A stretch of 64,000 nucleotides of DNA from Saccharothrix ecbatanensis (lineage in GTDB: Bacteria > Actinomycetota > Actinomycetes > Mycobacteriales > Pseudonocardiaceae), in the NCBI RefSeq assembly GCF_014205015.1, contig NZ_JACHMO010000001.1, forward strand, positions 2,976,001-3,040,000, written 5' to 3'. The notes below the pieces were generated by a model, which was not told where the DNA came from, searched no databases, and was given only the letters and a program-made list of their open reading frames with translations. A program made the position numbers and the translations under genes. This document shows, in pieces, positions 52,598 to 61,150 of this stretch; position 1 is the first letter of the stretch, and every line of letters starts with the position of its first letter.

Positions 52598-55500
52598 TCA
52601 TCTTCCGCACGTGTCCCGGTACTCCAGATCGGGCAGGTAGCGCGCCCATTGATCCCGGTTCAGACCACCGGCGGTCACCCGGCAGGCCGTCTCGTCCAGC
52701 CGGGCGCGCACGTCGTACGTCGGCCGCATGTCCCAGAGGACGACGTCACCGTCGGAGCCCGAGGTGGCCAGCGTGTTGCCGTCCGACGAGAACCTGACGT
52801 GCGTTATGGCGTCCGGGTTGTCGGCCAGCGCCGGACCGAGTTGCCGGGGCAGGATGCGGTTGCCCAGGTCCCAGAGGTACGCGTTTCCTTCGATTCCCGC
52901 GGTCACCAGGATGTCCGCCGTCGGGGCGAACCTCACGGCGACCTGGCTGAGGGTGCCGTGCGGGGCAAGGGGGTCACCGAGGCGGTGAGCCTTGGCCGGG
53001 TCCTTCAGGTCCCACAGGATGACGGCCCCATTGCCGTCGCCCGTGACCAGGAGGTTCCCCTCCGGGGATATCGCCGCGGTGGCGACCGCCGCTTCATGGC
53101 CGACGAGGGCCGATCCCACTTGGCGCGCGTCGCGCGGGTCCGTGATGTCCCACAGCCGGGCGCCGTTCGGGTCTCCCGGACCGCTTTCCACCGGTCCGGC
53201 ACGGCCTTCGCCGCCACTGCGCTCTTCCCCGCTGCTGTTCCGATCCTGCCCGCCACCCGTCGTGGTGGGGACGACCGGTCGGCTCGTGCTGTCGGGCTCG
53301 TGCGACCCGGTCCCCCGCACCACGGCCAGCATCCGACCGTCGGCCGTCCGCGAGACCATCAGCACACCGTCCTCTTCGAGCACCTGCGCGAGGCGGACAG
53401 GCCGGGCGGGTTCCCGCACGTCCCAGAAGACCGCGCCGCTGTCACCGCCCACGACGAGAGTCTTGCCGTCGGCGGAGAACATGATCGACCGTGTGATGCC
53501 CGTCGATGTCTTGAGGGGCGCGGCCCACGGACGCGGGTGGTCGCGGTCGGTCAGGTCCCAGAGGATGACGTTCTCCTCGCTGTCACCGGAGGCCAGGAGC
53601 TTGCCGTCGGGTGAGAAGCCGACCCCCTCGACGCCAGTGCCGGTGTGCCCGGTGAGGGCGTCGACCTGACGCGGTCGCGCGGGATCGGTCACGTCCCACA
53701 GCACGACGGTCGTGTCCCGGCCTCCGGTGGCGACCATCGTGCCGTCATCGGACATGGCCAGGGCGTAGACCTCCTGATATGGCTCGCCCTTGTGCCCGAC
53801 GAATGGCGGCCCGTAGGCGCGCGGCCCGCCGGCACGCCGGAGGTTCCAGAGGGTGACCCGGCCGTCCCCGCTCCCGCTCGCGACCACCCGGCCGTCCGGT
53901 GAGAACGCCAGGCTGCGGTCGTCCTCACCCGCGATCAGCGTTTCGGTCCGGCGTGGGAAATCCCGATCGGAGGTGTTCCACAGCAGCAGCCCGGTGTCCC
54001 GACCAGCGGTCGTGGCCAGCGTGGCGCCTTGGGGCGAGAACCACACCTTCGAGCCCATCCCGACGCGGAGGAGGTCACGGGCGGGACGTGGACTGGCCGC
54101 GTCGCTCACGTCCCACAAGCCGGTGCCGCGGAAGAACCCCCCGACGGCCAACATCCTGCCGTCGGCGGAGAACGAGAGCGAGTCCACGATATCGGCCGGG
54201 GCGGGTGCGATGCGGCCGACCAGCCGGGGCGCTTCCCGCTGCCGGAAGTCGAACAGCTGCACCATGTCCGTGTCCGCCGGCCCGGACGTGGCGATCATCG
54301 TGCTGTCCGCGGAGAACGCGACGGCTCGGACCTCCTTGGGGTAAAGCGCCAGCGGAGGCCCCAGCGGACGCGGGTGCGCGGGGTCGGTGAGATCCCACAA
54401 CTGGAGCCGGGGATCCTCCTTGTTCGAGGTGGCGAGGACGGTGCCGTCCGGTGACAGCCACGCGCCACCCTCTCGGCCCGACTTCCCCACGACCGGAGTG
54501 CCGAGCGGGCGCGGACGTTCCGGCTCGGTCAGGTCGAAGATCGTGACGGAGCCGGACGTGCCCGCGGCTACCAGCCTGTTGTCCCCCGCGAACCCCACCA
54601 CGACACCGCCGTGGAAGTCCTGGAACCGGAAGGGCTCGCCGACCTGTCGCGGGCGCAGCGGGTCTTGCAGGTCCCACAACATCACGGCGCCCGTCTGGAA
54701 ACCAGCGGCCAGGTACCGACCGCCGGGCGAGTAGGCGACCGAGTCGACCGTGCTCTTGACACCCGTCAGCTGACCCGCGTACGGCGTGGTGGTGAGCGCG
54801 GTCTGCAACGACGCGTACGTCTCGGCGTCCGGGTGGATCCGGTGGGCGGCGACGTTGAGCATCAGCGCGGTCCGGGGATTGGAGTGCAGTGCCGCCTCGG
54901 CTTTGGAGACGAGCTGTCGGGCGGTGGCGAGCAGCGCCTGTTCGTCGGCTTGGCGTTGCCGATCGGCCGCGGTCCGCTGCTGGACGAACGCGATCACCCC
55001 GGCCACCAGGGCCATGACGAGCAGGGCGGACGCGGCGCCGACCACGTTGCGACGGCGGGAGCGGTTGCGCCGGACGCCGGCGTGCACGAAGTCGCGGCCG
55101 ACCGGGCTGATGTCCACCCGCTCGGCGGTCACCTTGCGGGCCCGCACCCGGACGCCGGTCGCGGTGATCGCGGCGGACAGCCGTCCGCGCTCCCACAAGG
55201 CTTCCGACGGCCGTCCGGCGACGTCCCACTCCGCGGCGGACTCCTCGATCGACCGGCGGGCGCGGAGCGCGGACGCGGCGGCCTTGATCGCTTCGTCCAG
55301 CGGCGGCCAGGTGGTGAAGAACTTCTCGTGGGACGCGCTGACCATGGCTTCGCCGTTGACGGTGTCGATCGTCAGCAGCCGGCGCGCGACGAAGGCGTCC
55401 AGCTCCGCGGACACCGGCGCGGGCAGGTCGTCCCGCCTGACGTGCCACCGCGTGGGGCGGTTGTGCTCGTCCACCGTCACCACGCGCAGCAGTCCGGCGA

Positions 55501-56812
55501 TCACGTCGTCCCGCCCGCGACCGGTCGCCGCCACGGCGTCCGCGAGGGCGAGGTTCGCCTGCCGGATCAAGGCGCCCTGCACGCCGCCGAGCTCGTCGTA
55601 GCGCCGCATGGACAGCTCACCGCCGCGAAGGACGCCGTCGGCGAGCTGCGCCAGCGTGAACGCCAGCAGTGGCAGCGCTTCGCCGCTGTCTGTGTCGTCC
55701 ACGAGCTTGGCGACCAGTTCGTCGGACACCCGGAGACCGGCCAGCCGGGTGGGACCTTCCACGACCGTCCGCAACGTCTCCCGACGCAGCGGACGGACCA
55801 TGCGCGGGTGCATCGGCAGTGTCGCCAGGTCCGGGTCCACGAGCAGTTGGTCCAGGAACTCGGGCCGCAGGGTGGCCACCACGTCCACCGGCCCGCCCAG
55901 CGCGGCGCGCAGCAGTGCCGCGAAGGCCGCGCGCTTGTCGGCCGGTGTCTGGATGAGCAGCTCCTCCAACTGGTCGATGACCACGAGGAGCCGCTTCCGG
56001 CGTCGGCCGGGCGTTTCGAGCAGCAGTTCGTCCACGACGTCGACAACGCGCCCGGCGGCCAGTTCGCGTTTGATGTCGCCGAGTTGCCGACCGCCTTCGG
56101 TTTCCCGGGCCAGGGCGGCGAGTTCACGGGCCAGCGCCGCCTCAGGGTCCACCCCCGGCGTGAACGCGGGCAGCGTCCACCAGTCGGGCTCGTCGGCCAT
56201 CCGGGGCAGCAGCCCGGCCCGGACGAGTGACGACTTGCCGCAGCCGGACGGCCCGACGACGAGCAGGATCGCGTTGTCGGCGCGTTCGGCCGGTGACCGG
56301 AGCAGTTCGGCGAGTGCTTCGACGTCCTCCTTGCGGCCGAAGAACGCCTGGTGCAGATCGGCGTCGAACGGTCGCAGGCCGGGGAACGGCGACCGGTCGT
56401 CGGGCCAGCCGAGCCCTCCGGTCCGGTCGATCCGCCGCAACGCCGCCGCCAGCGCGTCCCTCGCGTGGGCCGGATCCCGGGTCATGTCCGTGTACTGCAA
56501 CGTCCCCATCAGCGGGTGCTCCAGGCCGGCCTCGGCTAGCACGGGGAGGAGCTTGCTGCCCCGCGACCGCCCGATGGCGACCTCCGCCATGCACCAGGCG
56601 GAGTTCACGTACGCCGTGGTGACCAGGCAGACCGTGGCGTCGGCCCACCGCAGCCGTTCGTGCAGCAGGTCCTCCCACTCGTCGCCCACCGCGATGCCGT
56701 CGCGCAGGTCGCGGTCCAGGAAGACGTCGTGGCCGTCGGCGACCAGCCACTCCCGCAACTCGGCCGCCGGCCGCGAGTCCTCACCCGCGTGGCTGATGAA
56801 CACGTTCGCCAC
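52598..56812 (-). CDS. TIR-STAND NTPase-WD40 protein
   Basis: The 1404-residue protein starts at GTG 56812 behind GGGAGG. Residues 1-130 are a TIR domain (NVFISHAGED; catalytic Glu77 in WCMAEVAI), expected to hydrolyse NAD+. Residues about 140-580 are a novel-STAND NTPase 1 type module with Walker A GPSGCGKS (187-194) and Walker B LLVVIDQLEEL (Asp280). A hydrophobic span (about 590-610) is followed by a coiled segment and WD40 blades (about 675-1404; VTLWNLRR, LWDVTDPARPRQ). STAND NTPases oligomerise on ligand binding; with TIR this gives NAD+-depletion immunity of the Avs/NLR type. It is divergent from the XylF-like gene. Confidence 0.9.
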   Translation of the reverse strand: MANVFISHAGEDSRPAAELREWLVADGHDVFLDRDLRDGIAVGDEWEDLLHERLRWADATVCLVTTAYVNSAWCMAEVAIGRSRGSKLLPVLAEAGLEHPLMGTLQYTDMTRDPAHARDALAAALRRIDRTGGLGWPDDRSPFPGLRPFDADLHQAFFGRKEDVEALAELLRSPAERADNAILLVVGPSGCGKSSLVRAGLLPRMADEPDWWTLPAFTPGVDPEAALARELAALARETEGGRQLGDIKRELAAGRVVDVVDELLLETPGRRRKRLLVVIDQLEELLIQTPADKRAAFAALLRAALGGPVDVVATLRPEFLDQLLVDPDLATLPMHPRMVRPLRRETLRTVVEGPTRLAGLRVSDELVAKLVDDTDSGEALPLLAFTLAQLADGVLRGGELSMRRYDELGGVQGALIRQANLALADAVAATGRGRDDVIAGLLRVVTVDEHNRPTRWHVRRDDLPAPVSAELDAFVARRLLTIDTVNGEAMVSASHEKFFTTWPPLDEAIKAAASALRARRSIEESAAEWDVAGRPSEALWERGRLSAAITATGVRVRARKVTAERVDISPVGRDFVHAGVRRNRSRRRNVVGAASALLVMALVAGVIAFVQQRTAADRQRQADEQALLATARQLVSKAEAALHSNPRTALMLNVAAHRIHPDAETYASLQTALTTTPYAGQLTGVKSTVDSVAYSPGGRYLAAGFQTGAVMLWDLQDPLRPRQVGEPFRFQDFHGGVVVGFAGDNRLVAAGTSGSVTIFDLTEPERPRPLGTPVVGKSGREGGAWLSPDGTVLATSNKEDPRLQLWDLTDPAHPRPLGPPLALYPKEVRAVAFSADSTMIATSGPADTDMVQLFDFRQREAPRLVGRIAPAPADIVDSLSFSADGRMLAVGGFFRGTGLWDVSDAASPRPARDLLRVGMGSKVWFSPQGATLATTAGRDTGLLLWNTSDRDFPRRTETLIAGEDDRSLAFSPDGRVVASGSGDGRVTLWNLRRAGGPRAYGPPFVGHKGEPYQEVYALAMSDDGTMVATGGRDTTVVLWDVTDPARPRQVDALTGHTGTGVEGVGFSPDGKLLASGDSEENVILWDLTDRDHPRPWAAPLKTSTGITRSIMFSADGKTLVVGGDSGAVFWDVREPARPVRLAQVLEEDGVLMVSRTADGRMLAVVRGTGSHEPDSTSRPVVPTTTGGGQDRNSSGEERSGGEGRAGPVESGPGDPNGARLWDITDPRDARQVGSALVGHEAAVATAAISPEGNLLVTGDGNGAVILWDLKDPAKAHRLGDPLAPHGTLSQVAVRFAPTADILVTAGIEGNAYLWDLGNRILPRQLGPALADNPDAITHVRFSSDGNTLATSGSDGDVVLWDMRPTYDVRARLDETACRVTAGGLNRDQWARYLPDLEYRDTCGR

Positions 56813-56977
56813 GTCGACCTCCCGGGCTCGCCGACCGGCCGCGCCCCCTCGCCCATCTGTCGGCACCAACGGTGACCGCGTTACGACCCACCGTGGCTTC
56901 AAGGCGTTCGGGTGAGGGCCGCCGCAGGGTCCGGTCACGCGCCGGTCGCGCCGCCGACTGCCGGGCCGGTCGCGGCC

Positions 56978-57014
56978 GGAATTCCCGGTATTACCGGTAT
57001 TACCACAGAATTCC
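56978..57014. promoter_or_regulatory. Nested repeats in the divergent STAND/xylF region
   Basis: GGAATTC (56978-56984) and GAATTCC (57008-57014) form an inverted repeat around two directly repeated GGTATTACC units (56987-56995 and 56996-57004), each itself a GGTA-N-TACC palindrome. The block is between divergent genes (starts 56812 and 57155) and is a likely regulator site. Confidence 0.6.
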
Positions 57015-57085
57015 ACCGGTCACGGTTCTTTCCGCACTGAGTTTCCACCACTCGGTCACCGCGTGAATACAAATCACGGAAAAAC

Positions 57086-57115
57086 TTGACGTGACCCCGA
57101 CAAACAGGCTGGAAT
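57086..57115 (+). promoter_or_regulatory. Promoter candidate of the XylF-like gene
   Basis: TTGACG (57086-57091) and TGGAAT (57110-57115), 18 bp apart, lie 40 bp before ATG 57155, which has GGGAG upstream. The remainder of the 342-bp gap holds only the repeat block. Confidence 0.5.
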
Positions 57116-57154
57116 CCCGTTCTTCCCATTTCACCCGAGGTCCGGGAGTCGGCC

Positions 57155-58267
57155 ATGCACCGTCGGAGAACGCTCTCCGTCGCCCTTGTCGCGTTGATCG
57201 CCACGGCGTGCGGTGATGACGGCCGGAACCGGTCCGAGGCTGATGGCGCGAACGCCGACAAGCCGGTCGTCGGCGTGATCCTGCCCGACGACGAGACGTC
57301 CTCGCGGTGGGTGGAGCAGGACAGGCCGAAGCTCGCCCAGGCACTCAGATTCGCCGGTGTGGAGCCGTTGATCGAGGACGCCGACAACGACGAGGGCAGG
57401 TTCGCGAGCATCGCCGACGACATGATCCGACAGCGCGTCGACGTACTGGTGACCACGCCGCTGAGCCCGGAAGGCGGCGCGGACGTCGAGGCCAAGGCGA
57501 AGGCGGCCGGCATCCCGGTCATCAACTACGACCGGATCAGCATGGGCGGCCACGCCGACTACTACGTGTCGTTCGACAACATCAACGTCGGCGAACTCCA
57601 GGCCGAGGGCCTGCTCAAGTGCCTGGGCGACAAGCCGGGCGCGCACATCATCGAACTACAGGGCGCACCCAACGACAACAACGCCACCCTGTTCGCGGAC
57701 GGCCAGCACCGCAAACTACGCCCCCTGTACGACAACGGGACGTTGAAACTGGCGCAGAGCCACGCCGTCGACAAGTGGGACGTGGCCGAGGCCAAGGTCG
57801 CGTTCACCCGGATGCTCGACGCGAACGACGGCCGGGTGGACGGCGTGGTCGCCGCCAACGACGGCTTGGCGGGCGCGGCGATCGAGGTGCTCAAGGAGCG
57901 AGGGCTCGCCGCCGGCCGGGTGCCGGTGACCGGTCAGGACGCCACCCTCGACGGCCTGCGCGCCATCCTGCGCGGCGACCAGTGCATGACGGTCTACAAG
58001 CCGATCCGGGACGAGGCCGAGGCCGCCGCACGCCTGGCGGCGGCCGTCGCCAAGGGTGACCTCAGCGGCGCCGACGACCTGGCCACCGGCAACACCCGCG
58101 ACCTGGTGTCGGGGCGGGACGTGAAGTCCGTGCTGCTGGGCGCGGACCTGATCACCGCCGAGAACGTCCGCCAGGTGGTCGTCGCGGAGAACGCCATCAA
58201 GCCCGCCGACCTGTGCGCGGGCGACCTGGTCGAGGTGTGCGCCGACCTGGAGATCCTGATCGGCTAG
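57155..58267 (+). CDS. XylF-like sugar-binding lipoprotein, orphan
   Basis: This 370-residue lipoprotein (lipobox ATAC, Cys19) has the XylF-type periplasmic-binding fold: VVGVILPDDETSSRWVEQDR, DDMIRQRVDVLVTTPL, AAGIPVINYDRI, YYVSFDNINVGELQ, VVAANDGLAGAAIEVL and VPVTGQDATLDGLRAI. It should bind xylose or a related pentose. Unlike normal xylFGH loci no permease or ATPase gene is near, so it must use a distant transporter or act as a sensor. A cysteine pair near the end (DLCAGDLVEVCADLE) may form a disulfide. Confidence 0.88.
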   Translation: MHRRRTLSVALVALIATACGDDGRNRSEADGANADKPVVGVILPDDETSSRWVEQDRPKLAQALRFAGVEPLIEDADNDEGRFASIADDMIRQRVDVLVTTPLSPEGGADVEAKAKAAGIPVINYDRISMGGHADYYVSFDNINVGELQAEGLLKCLGDKPGAHIIELQGAPNDNNATLFADGQHRKLRPLYDNGTLKLAQSHAVDKWDVAEAKVAFTRMLDANDGRVDGVVAANDGLAGAAIEVLKERGLAAGRVPVTGQDATLDGLRAILRGDQCMTVYKPIRDEAEAAARLAAAVAKGDLSGADDLATGNTRDLVSGRDVKSVLLGADLITAENVRQVVVAENAIKPADLCAGDLVEVCADLEILIG

Positions 58268-58297
58268 CCGCGCCCGAGCCGCCCGCCGCGCGTGGTG

Positions 58298-58690
58298 TCA
58301 GAAGTGGTCCTTCTCTGTCAGCTCGTGCTCGAACGCGTCGGCGCTGGCGACGAGCATCGTCAACGGTCGTTCGAACTCCTCCAGGACGCTCAGGTCCTCC
58401 AGCGGCACGGTGTGCTTGAGCAGGGCGACGCCGTCCACCACCGCCGCGCCGCCGACCAGGCACGTGCCGGCCAGTTCGAGCAGCCGGCCCGGGTCGACCT
58501 TGTCGGCGTGGCCGACCGCCGAAGAGATCTCCAGCCAGCCCCCGCCGTCCTCGTCCGGCACGTGGTGCACCGCGACCTGCTGGGTGCGGCTGTTCTCCGT
58601 GTCCAGCCGGAACCGCAGCCAGCTGTCCGTCTCCTCCAGCACCTCGTATCGCGTGCGGACGTAGTTGATCACATCGGTCCAGGTGGTCAC
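58298..58690 (-). CDS. Hypothetical small protein, YbjN/CesT-like fold
   Basis: The 130-residue acidic protein has a helix-strand-helix pattern (WTDVINYVRTRYEVLEE; WLRFRLDTENSRTQQVAVHHV; LLKHTVPLEDLSVLEEFERP) that resembles YbjN or CesT-type chaperone folds. No catalytic motif is present. GTG 58690 is the start. It stands alone between the XylF-like gene and ilvD, 97 bp from the divergent ilvD start. Function unknown; the fold assignment is tentative. Confidence 0.65.
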   Translation of the reverse strand: MTTWTDVINYVRTRYEVLEETDSWLRFRLDTENSRTQQVAVHHVPDEDGGGWLEISSAVGHADKVDPGRLLELAGTCLVGGAAVVDGVALLKHTVPLEDLSVLEEFERPLTMLVASADAFEHELTEKDHF

Positions 58691-58786
58691 CGTCGTTGCC
58701 TCCCGCGTCCGGCCACGTCACCACCGTAGTACCTGCCGCCCGCGACACGGCGTGAACAACACCCCGGGAACCGTTAGGTTCGGCGC

Positions 58787-60484
58787 ATGAACGAAACGCC
58801 CGACATCAAACCACGCAGCCGCGACGTCACCGACGGCCTGGAGCGGACCGCCGCGCGCGGGATGCTGCGGGCGGTGGGGATGGGGGACGACGACTGGGTC
58901 AAGCCGCAGATCGGAGTCGCGTCGTCCTGGAACGAGATCACGCCGTGCAACCTCTCGCTGGACCGGCTGGCGAAGGCGAGCAAGGACGGTGTGCACGCGG
59001 CCGGCGGGTATCCGCTGGAGTTCGGCACCATCTCCGTGTCCGACGGCATCTCGATGGGCCACGAGGGCATGCACTTCTCGCTCGTGTCGCGCGAGGTGAT
59101 CGCGGACAGCGTGGAGACGGTCATGCAGGCCGAGCGGCTGGACGGGTCGGTCCTGCTCGCCGGCTGTGACAAGTCGCTGCCCGGAATGCTGATGGCGGCG
59201 GCCCGGCTCGACCTCGCCAGCGTGTTCCTCTACGCGGGTTCGATCCTGCCCGGCCGGGTCACGCTGTCGGACGGCAGCGAGCGCGAGGTGACGATCATCG
59301 ACGCGTTCGAGGCGGTCGGCGCGTGCTCCCGCGGCCTGATGAGCCGGGCCGACGTCGACCTGATCGAACGCGCCATCTGCCCTGGTGAGGGCGCGTGCGG
59401 CGGCATGTACACGGCGAACACGATGGCGAGCGCGGCCGAGGCGTTGGGCATGTCGCTGCCGGGCAGCGCGGCCCCGCCCGCGACGGACCGGCGTCGGGAC
59501 GGTTACGCCCGGCGGTCCGGTCAGGCGGTGGTGGAGATGCTGCGCAAGGGCACCACCGCCCGGCAGATCATGACGCGGGAGGCGTTCGAGAACGCGATCG
59601 CCGTGGTGATGGCGTTCGGCGGCTCCACCAACGCCGTGCTGCACCTGCTGGCCATCGCGCACGAGGCGGAGGTGGAGTTGAGCCTGGACGACTTCACCCG
59701 GATCGGCGCGAAGGTGCCGCACCTGGCGGACGTGAAGCCGTTCGGCCGGCACGTCATGACGGACGTGGACCGCATCGGCGGTGTGCCGGTGGTGATGAAG
59801 GCCCTGTTGGACGCGGGTCTGCTGCACGGCGACTGCCTGACCGTCACCGGCCGCACGGTCGCCGAGAACCTGGCCGACATCGCGCCGCCGGACCCGGACG
59901 GCACGGTGCTGCGGGCGATGAACGAGCCGATCCACCGGACCGGCGGGATCACCATCCTGCGCGGCTCGCTGGCGCCGGACGGCGCGGTGGTGAAGTCGGC
60001 GGGGTTCGACTCGGACGTGTTCACCGGCACGGCCAGGGTGTTCGACCGCGAGCGTGCCGCGATGGACGCGCTGGAGAACGGAACCATCAAGGCGGGTGAC
60101 GTGGTCGTCGTCCGCTACGAGGGTCCCAAGGGCGGGCCGGGGATGCGGGAGATGCTGGCCATCACCGCCGCGATCAAGGGCGCCGGCCTGGGCAAGGACG
60201 TGCTGCTGCTGACGGACGGCCGGTTCTCCGGCGGCACGACCGGCCTCTGCGTCGGCCACGTCGCGCCGGAGGCGGTGGACGCCGGTCCGATCGCGTTCGT
60301 CCGCGACGGCGACCCGATCACGCTGAACGTCGCCGACGGCACGCTGGACATCGGTGTGGACGCCGCCGAGCTGGCCGCCCGCCGGGTGGGCTGGGAGCCG
60401 CTGCCCGCCCGTTACCAGCGCGGTGTGCTGGCGAAGTACGCCAAGCTGGTCGGCTCCGCGTCCAACGGCGCGGTCTGCGGGTAG
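58787..60484 (+). CDS. ilvD: Dihydroxy-acid dehydratase
   Basis: The 565-residue enzyme dehydrates 2,3-dihydroxy-isovalerate or 3-methylvalerate to the 2-keto acids in Val/Ile synthesis. The iron-sulfur ligands are Cys54 (TPCN), Cys127 (GCDKS) and Cys204 ([12 protein letters not shown]), with Lys129 as the lysine usually carbamylated for Mg2+. [20 protein letters not shown] motif near the C-terminus is also typical. Length is that of the shorter, [2Fe-2S] IlvD/Edd group, so a sugar-acid dehydratase is a weaker alternative. No other ilv gene adjoins. ATG 58787 is the natural start; a bidirectional terminator follows. Confidence 0.92.
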   Translation: MNETPDIKPRSRDVTDGLERTAARGMLRAVGMGDDDWVKPQIGVASSWNEITPCNLSLDRLAKASKDGVHAAGGYPLEFGTISVSDGISMGHEGMHFSLVSREVIADSVETVMQAERLDGSVLLAGCDKSLPGMLMAAARLDLASVFLYAGSILPGRVTLSDGSEREVTIIDAFEAVGACSRGLMSRADVDLIERAICPGEGACGGMYTANTMASAAEALGMSLPGSAAPPATDRRRDGYARRSGQAVVEMLRKGTTARQIMTREAFENAIAVVMAFGGSTNAVLHLLAIAHEAEVELSLDDFTRIGAKVPHLADVKPFGRHVMTDVDRIGGVPVVMKALLDAGLLHGDCLTVTGRTVAENLADIAPPDPDGTVLRAMNEPIHRTGGITILRGSLAPDGAVVKSAGFDSDVFTGTARVFDRERAAMDALENGTIKAGDVVVVRYEGPKGGPGMREMLAITAAIKGAGLGKDVLLLTDGRFSGGTTGLCVGHVAPEAVDAGPIAFVRDGDPITLNVADGTLDIGVDAAELAARRVGWEPLPARYQRGVLAKYAKLVGSASNGAVCG

Positions 60485-60490
60485 TCGCTA

Positions 60491-60523
60491 CGAGCGGGGA
60501 CGGCAGGTCGTCGTCCCCGCTCG
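60491..60523. terminator. Bidirectional hairpin terminator
   Basis: CGAGCGGGGAC (60491-60501) pairs perfectly with GTCCCCGCTCG (60513-60523) around an 11-nt loop, between the convergent ilvD and DUF4241-like genes. Confidence 0.85.
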
Positions 60524-61150
60524 TCAGTCGTACGTCACCAGCACCAGGCAGAGCAGGTTCTCGTCGCCGTCCACGATCTCGTAGCCGGTGACGTTCTCGG
60601 CTCCCACGGGGAAGACGAAGGCGTTCGCACCGGTCTCCCGATCCAGCACCGCCTCGACCCAGTTGGCCCGCCGGTGGTGCGGCCCCTTGGCCACGATGTC
60701 GTCCCGCGCACCGTGGACGAAGTGGGGCACCAGGTCGTCGCCGAACGGGAGCGTCGCCCGCATGGCCTCTTCGCCCCACAGCACGGCGTAGTCCTCGATC
60801 AGGTGAACGTCGCCGTATCCGTCGCCGTCCCACTTCGCCGCCTCGATCCGCGCGGGCTCGGCCGGCGGGATCACGATCATGCTGGTGGCGTACCGGAACG
60901 CGTCGGGGTTCCAGTCGTCCGGGGTGTAGGCGTAGGTGCCCACGTACACCGGGTGGGAGCCCGCGGGCAGCCCGTGGGTGAACCCGCCCTCGGTGCACCA
61001 CGGCGTCTCCCAGCTGACCCGCCCGTCCCCCACCACGAGGTCGCCCGCGCGGTCGAACCACTGGGGTCTGACCGTGCCGGAGTGCGCCGGCAGAGCGGGC
61101 GCGTACTTGTCGACCAGGCGCCACAGCAGCCGTTCCACGTCCACGTTCAC
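60524..61150 (-). CDS. DUF4241-like protein
   Basis: This 208-residue soluble protein resembles DUF4241: GDGRVSWETPWCTEGG, LPAGSHPVYVGT, ARIEAAKWDGDGYGD, VHLIEDYAVLWGEEAM. The assignment is by pattern only. Some DUF4241 proteins are found with polymorphic toxin systems and are thought to be immunity-like. GTG 61150 overlaps the WD40 gene stop by 4 nt, so the two proteins are made together. No function can be stated. Confidence 0.7.
   Translation of the reverse strand: MNVDVERLLWRLVDKYAPALPAHSGTVRPQWFDRAGDLVVGDGRVSWETPWCTEGGFTHGLPAGSHPVYVGTYAYTPDDWNPDAFRYATSMIVIPPAEPARIEAAKWDGDGYGDVHLIEDYAVLWGEEAMRATLPFGDDLVPHFVHGARDDIVAKGPHHRRANWVEAVLDRETGANAFVFPVGAENVTGYEIVDGDENLLCLVLVTYD

Noticed and set aside
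57155..58267. Complete xylFGH transporter locus
   Set aside because: No ATPase or permease gene is found within several kilobases on either side.
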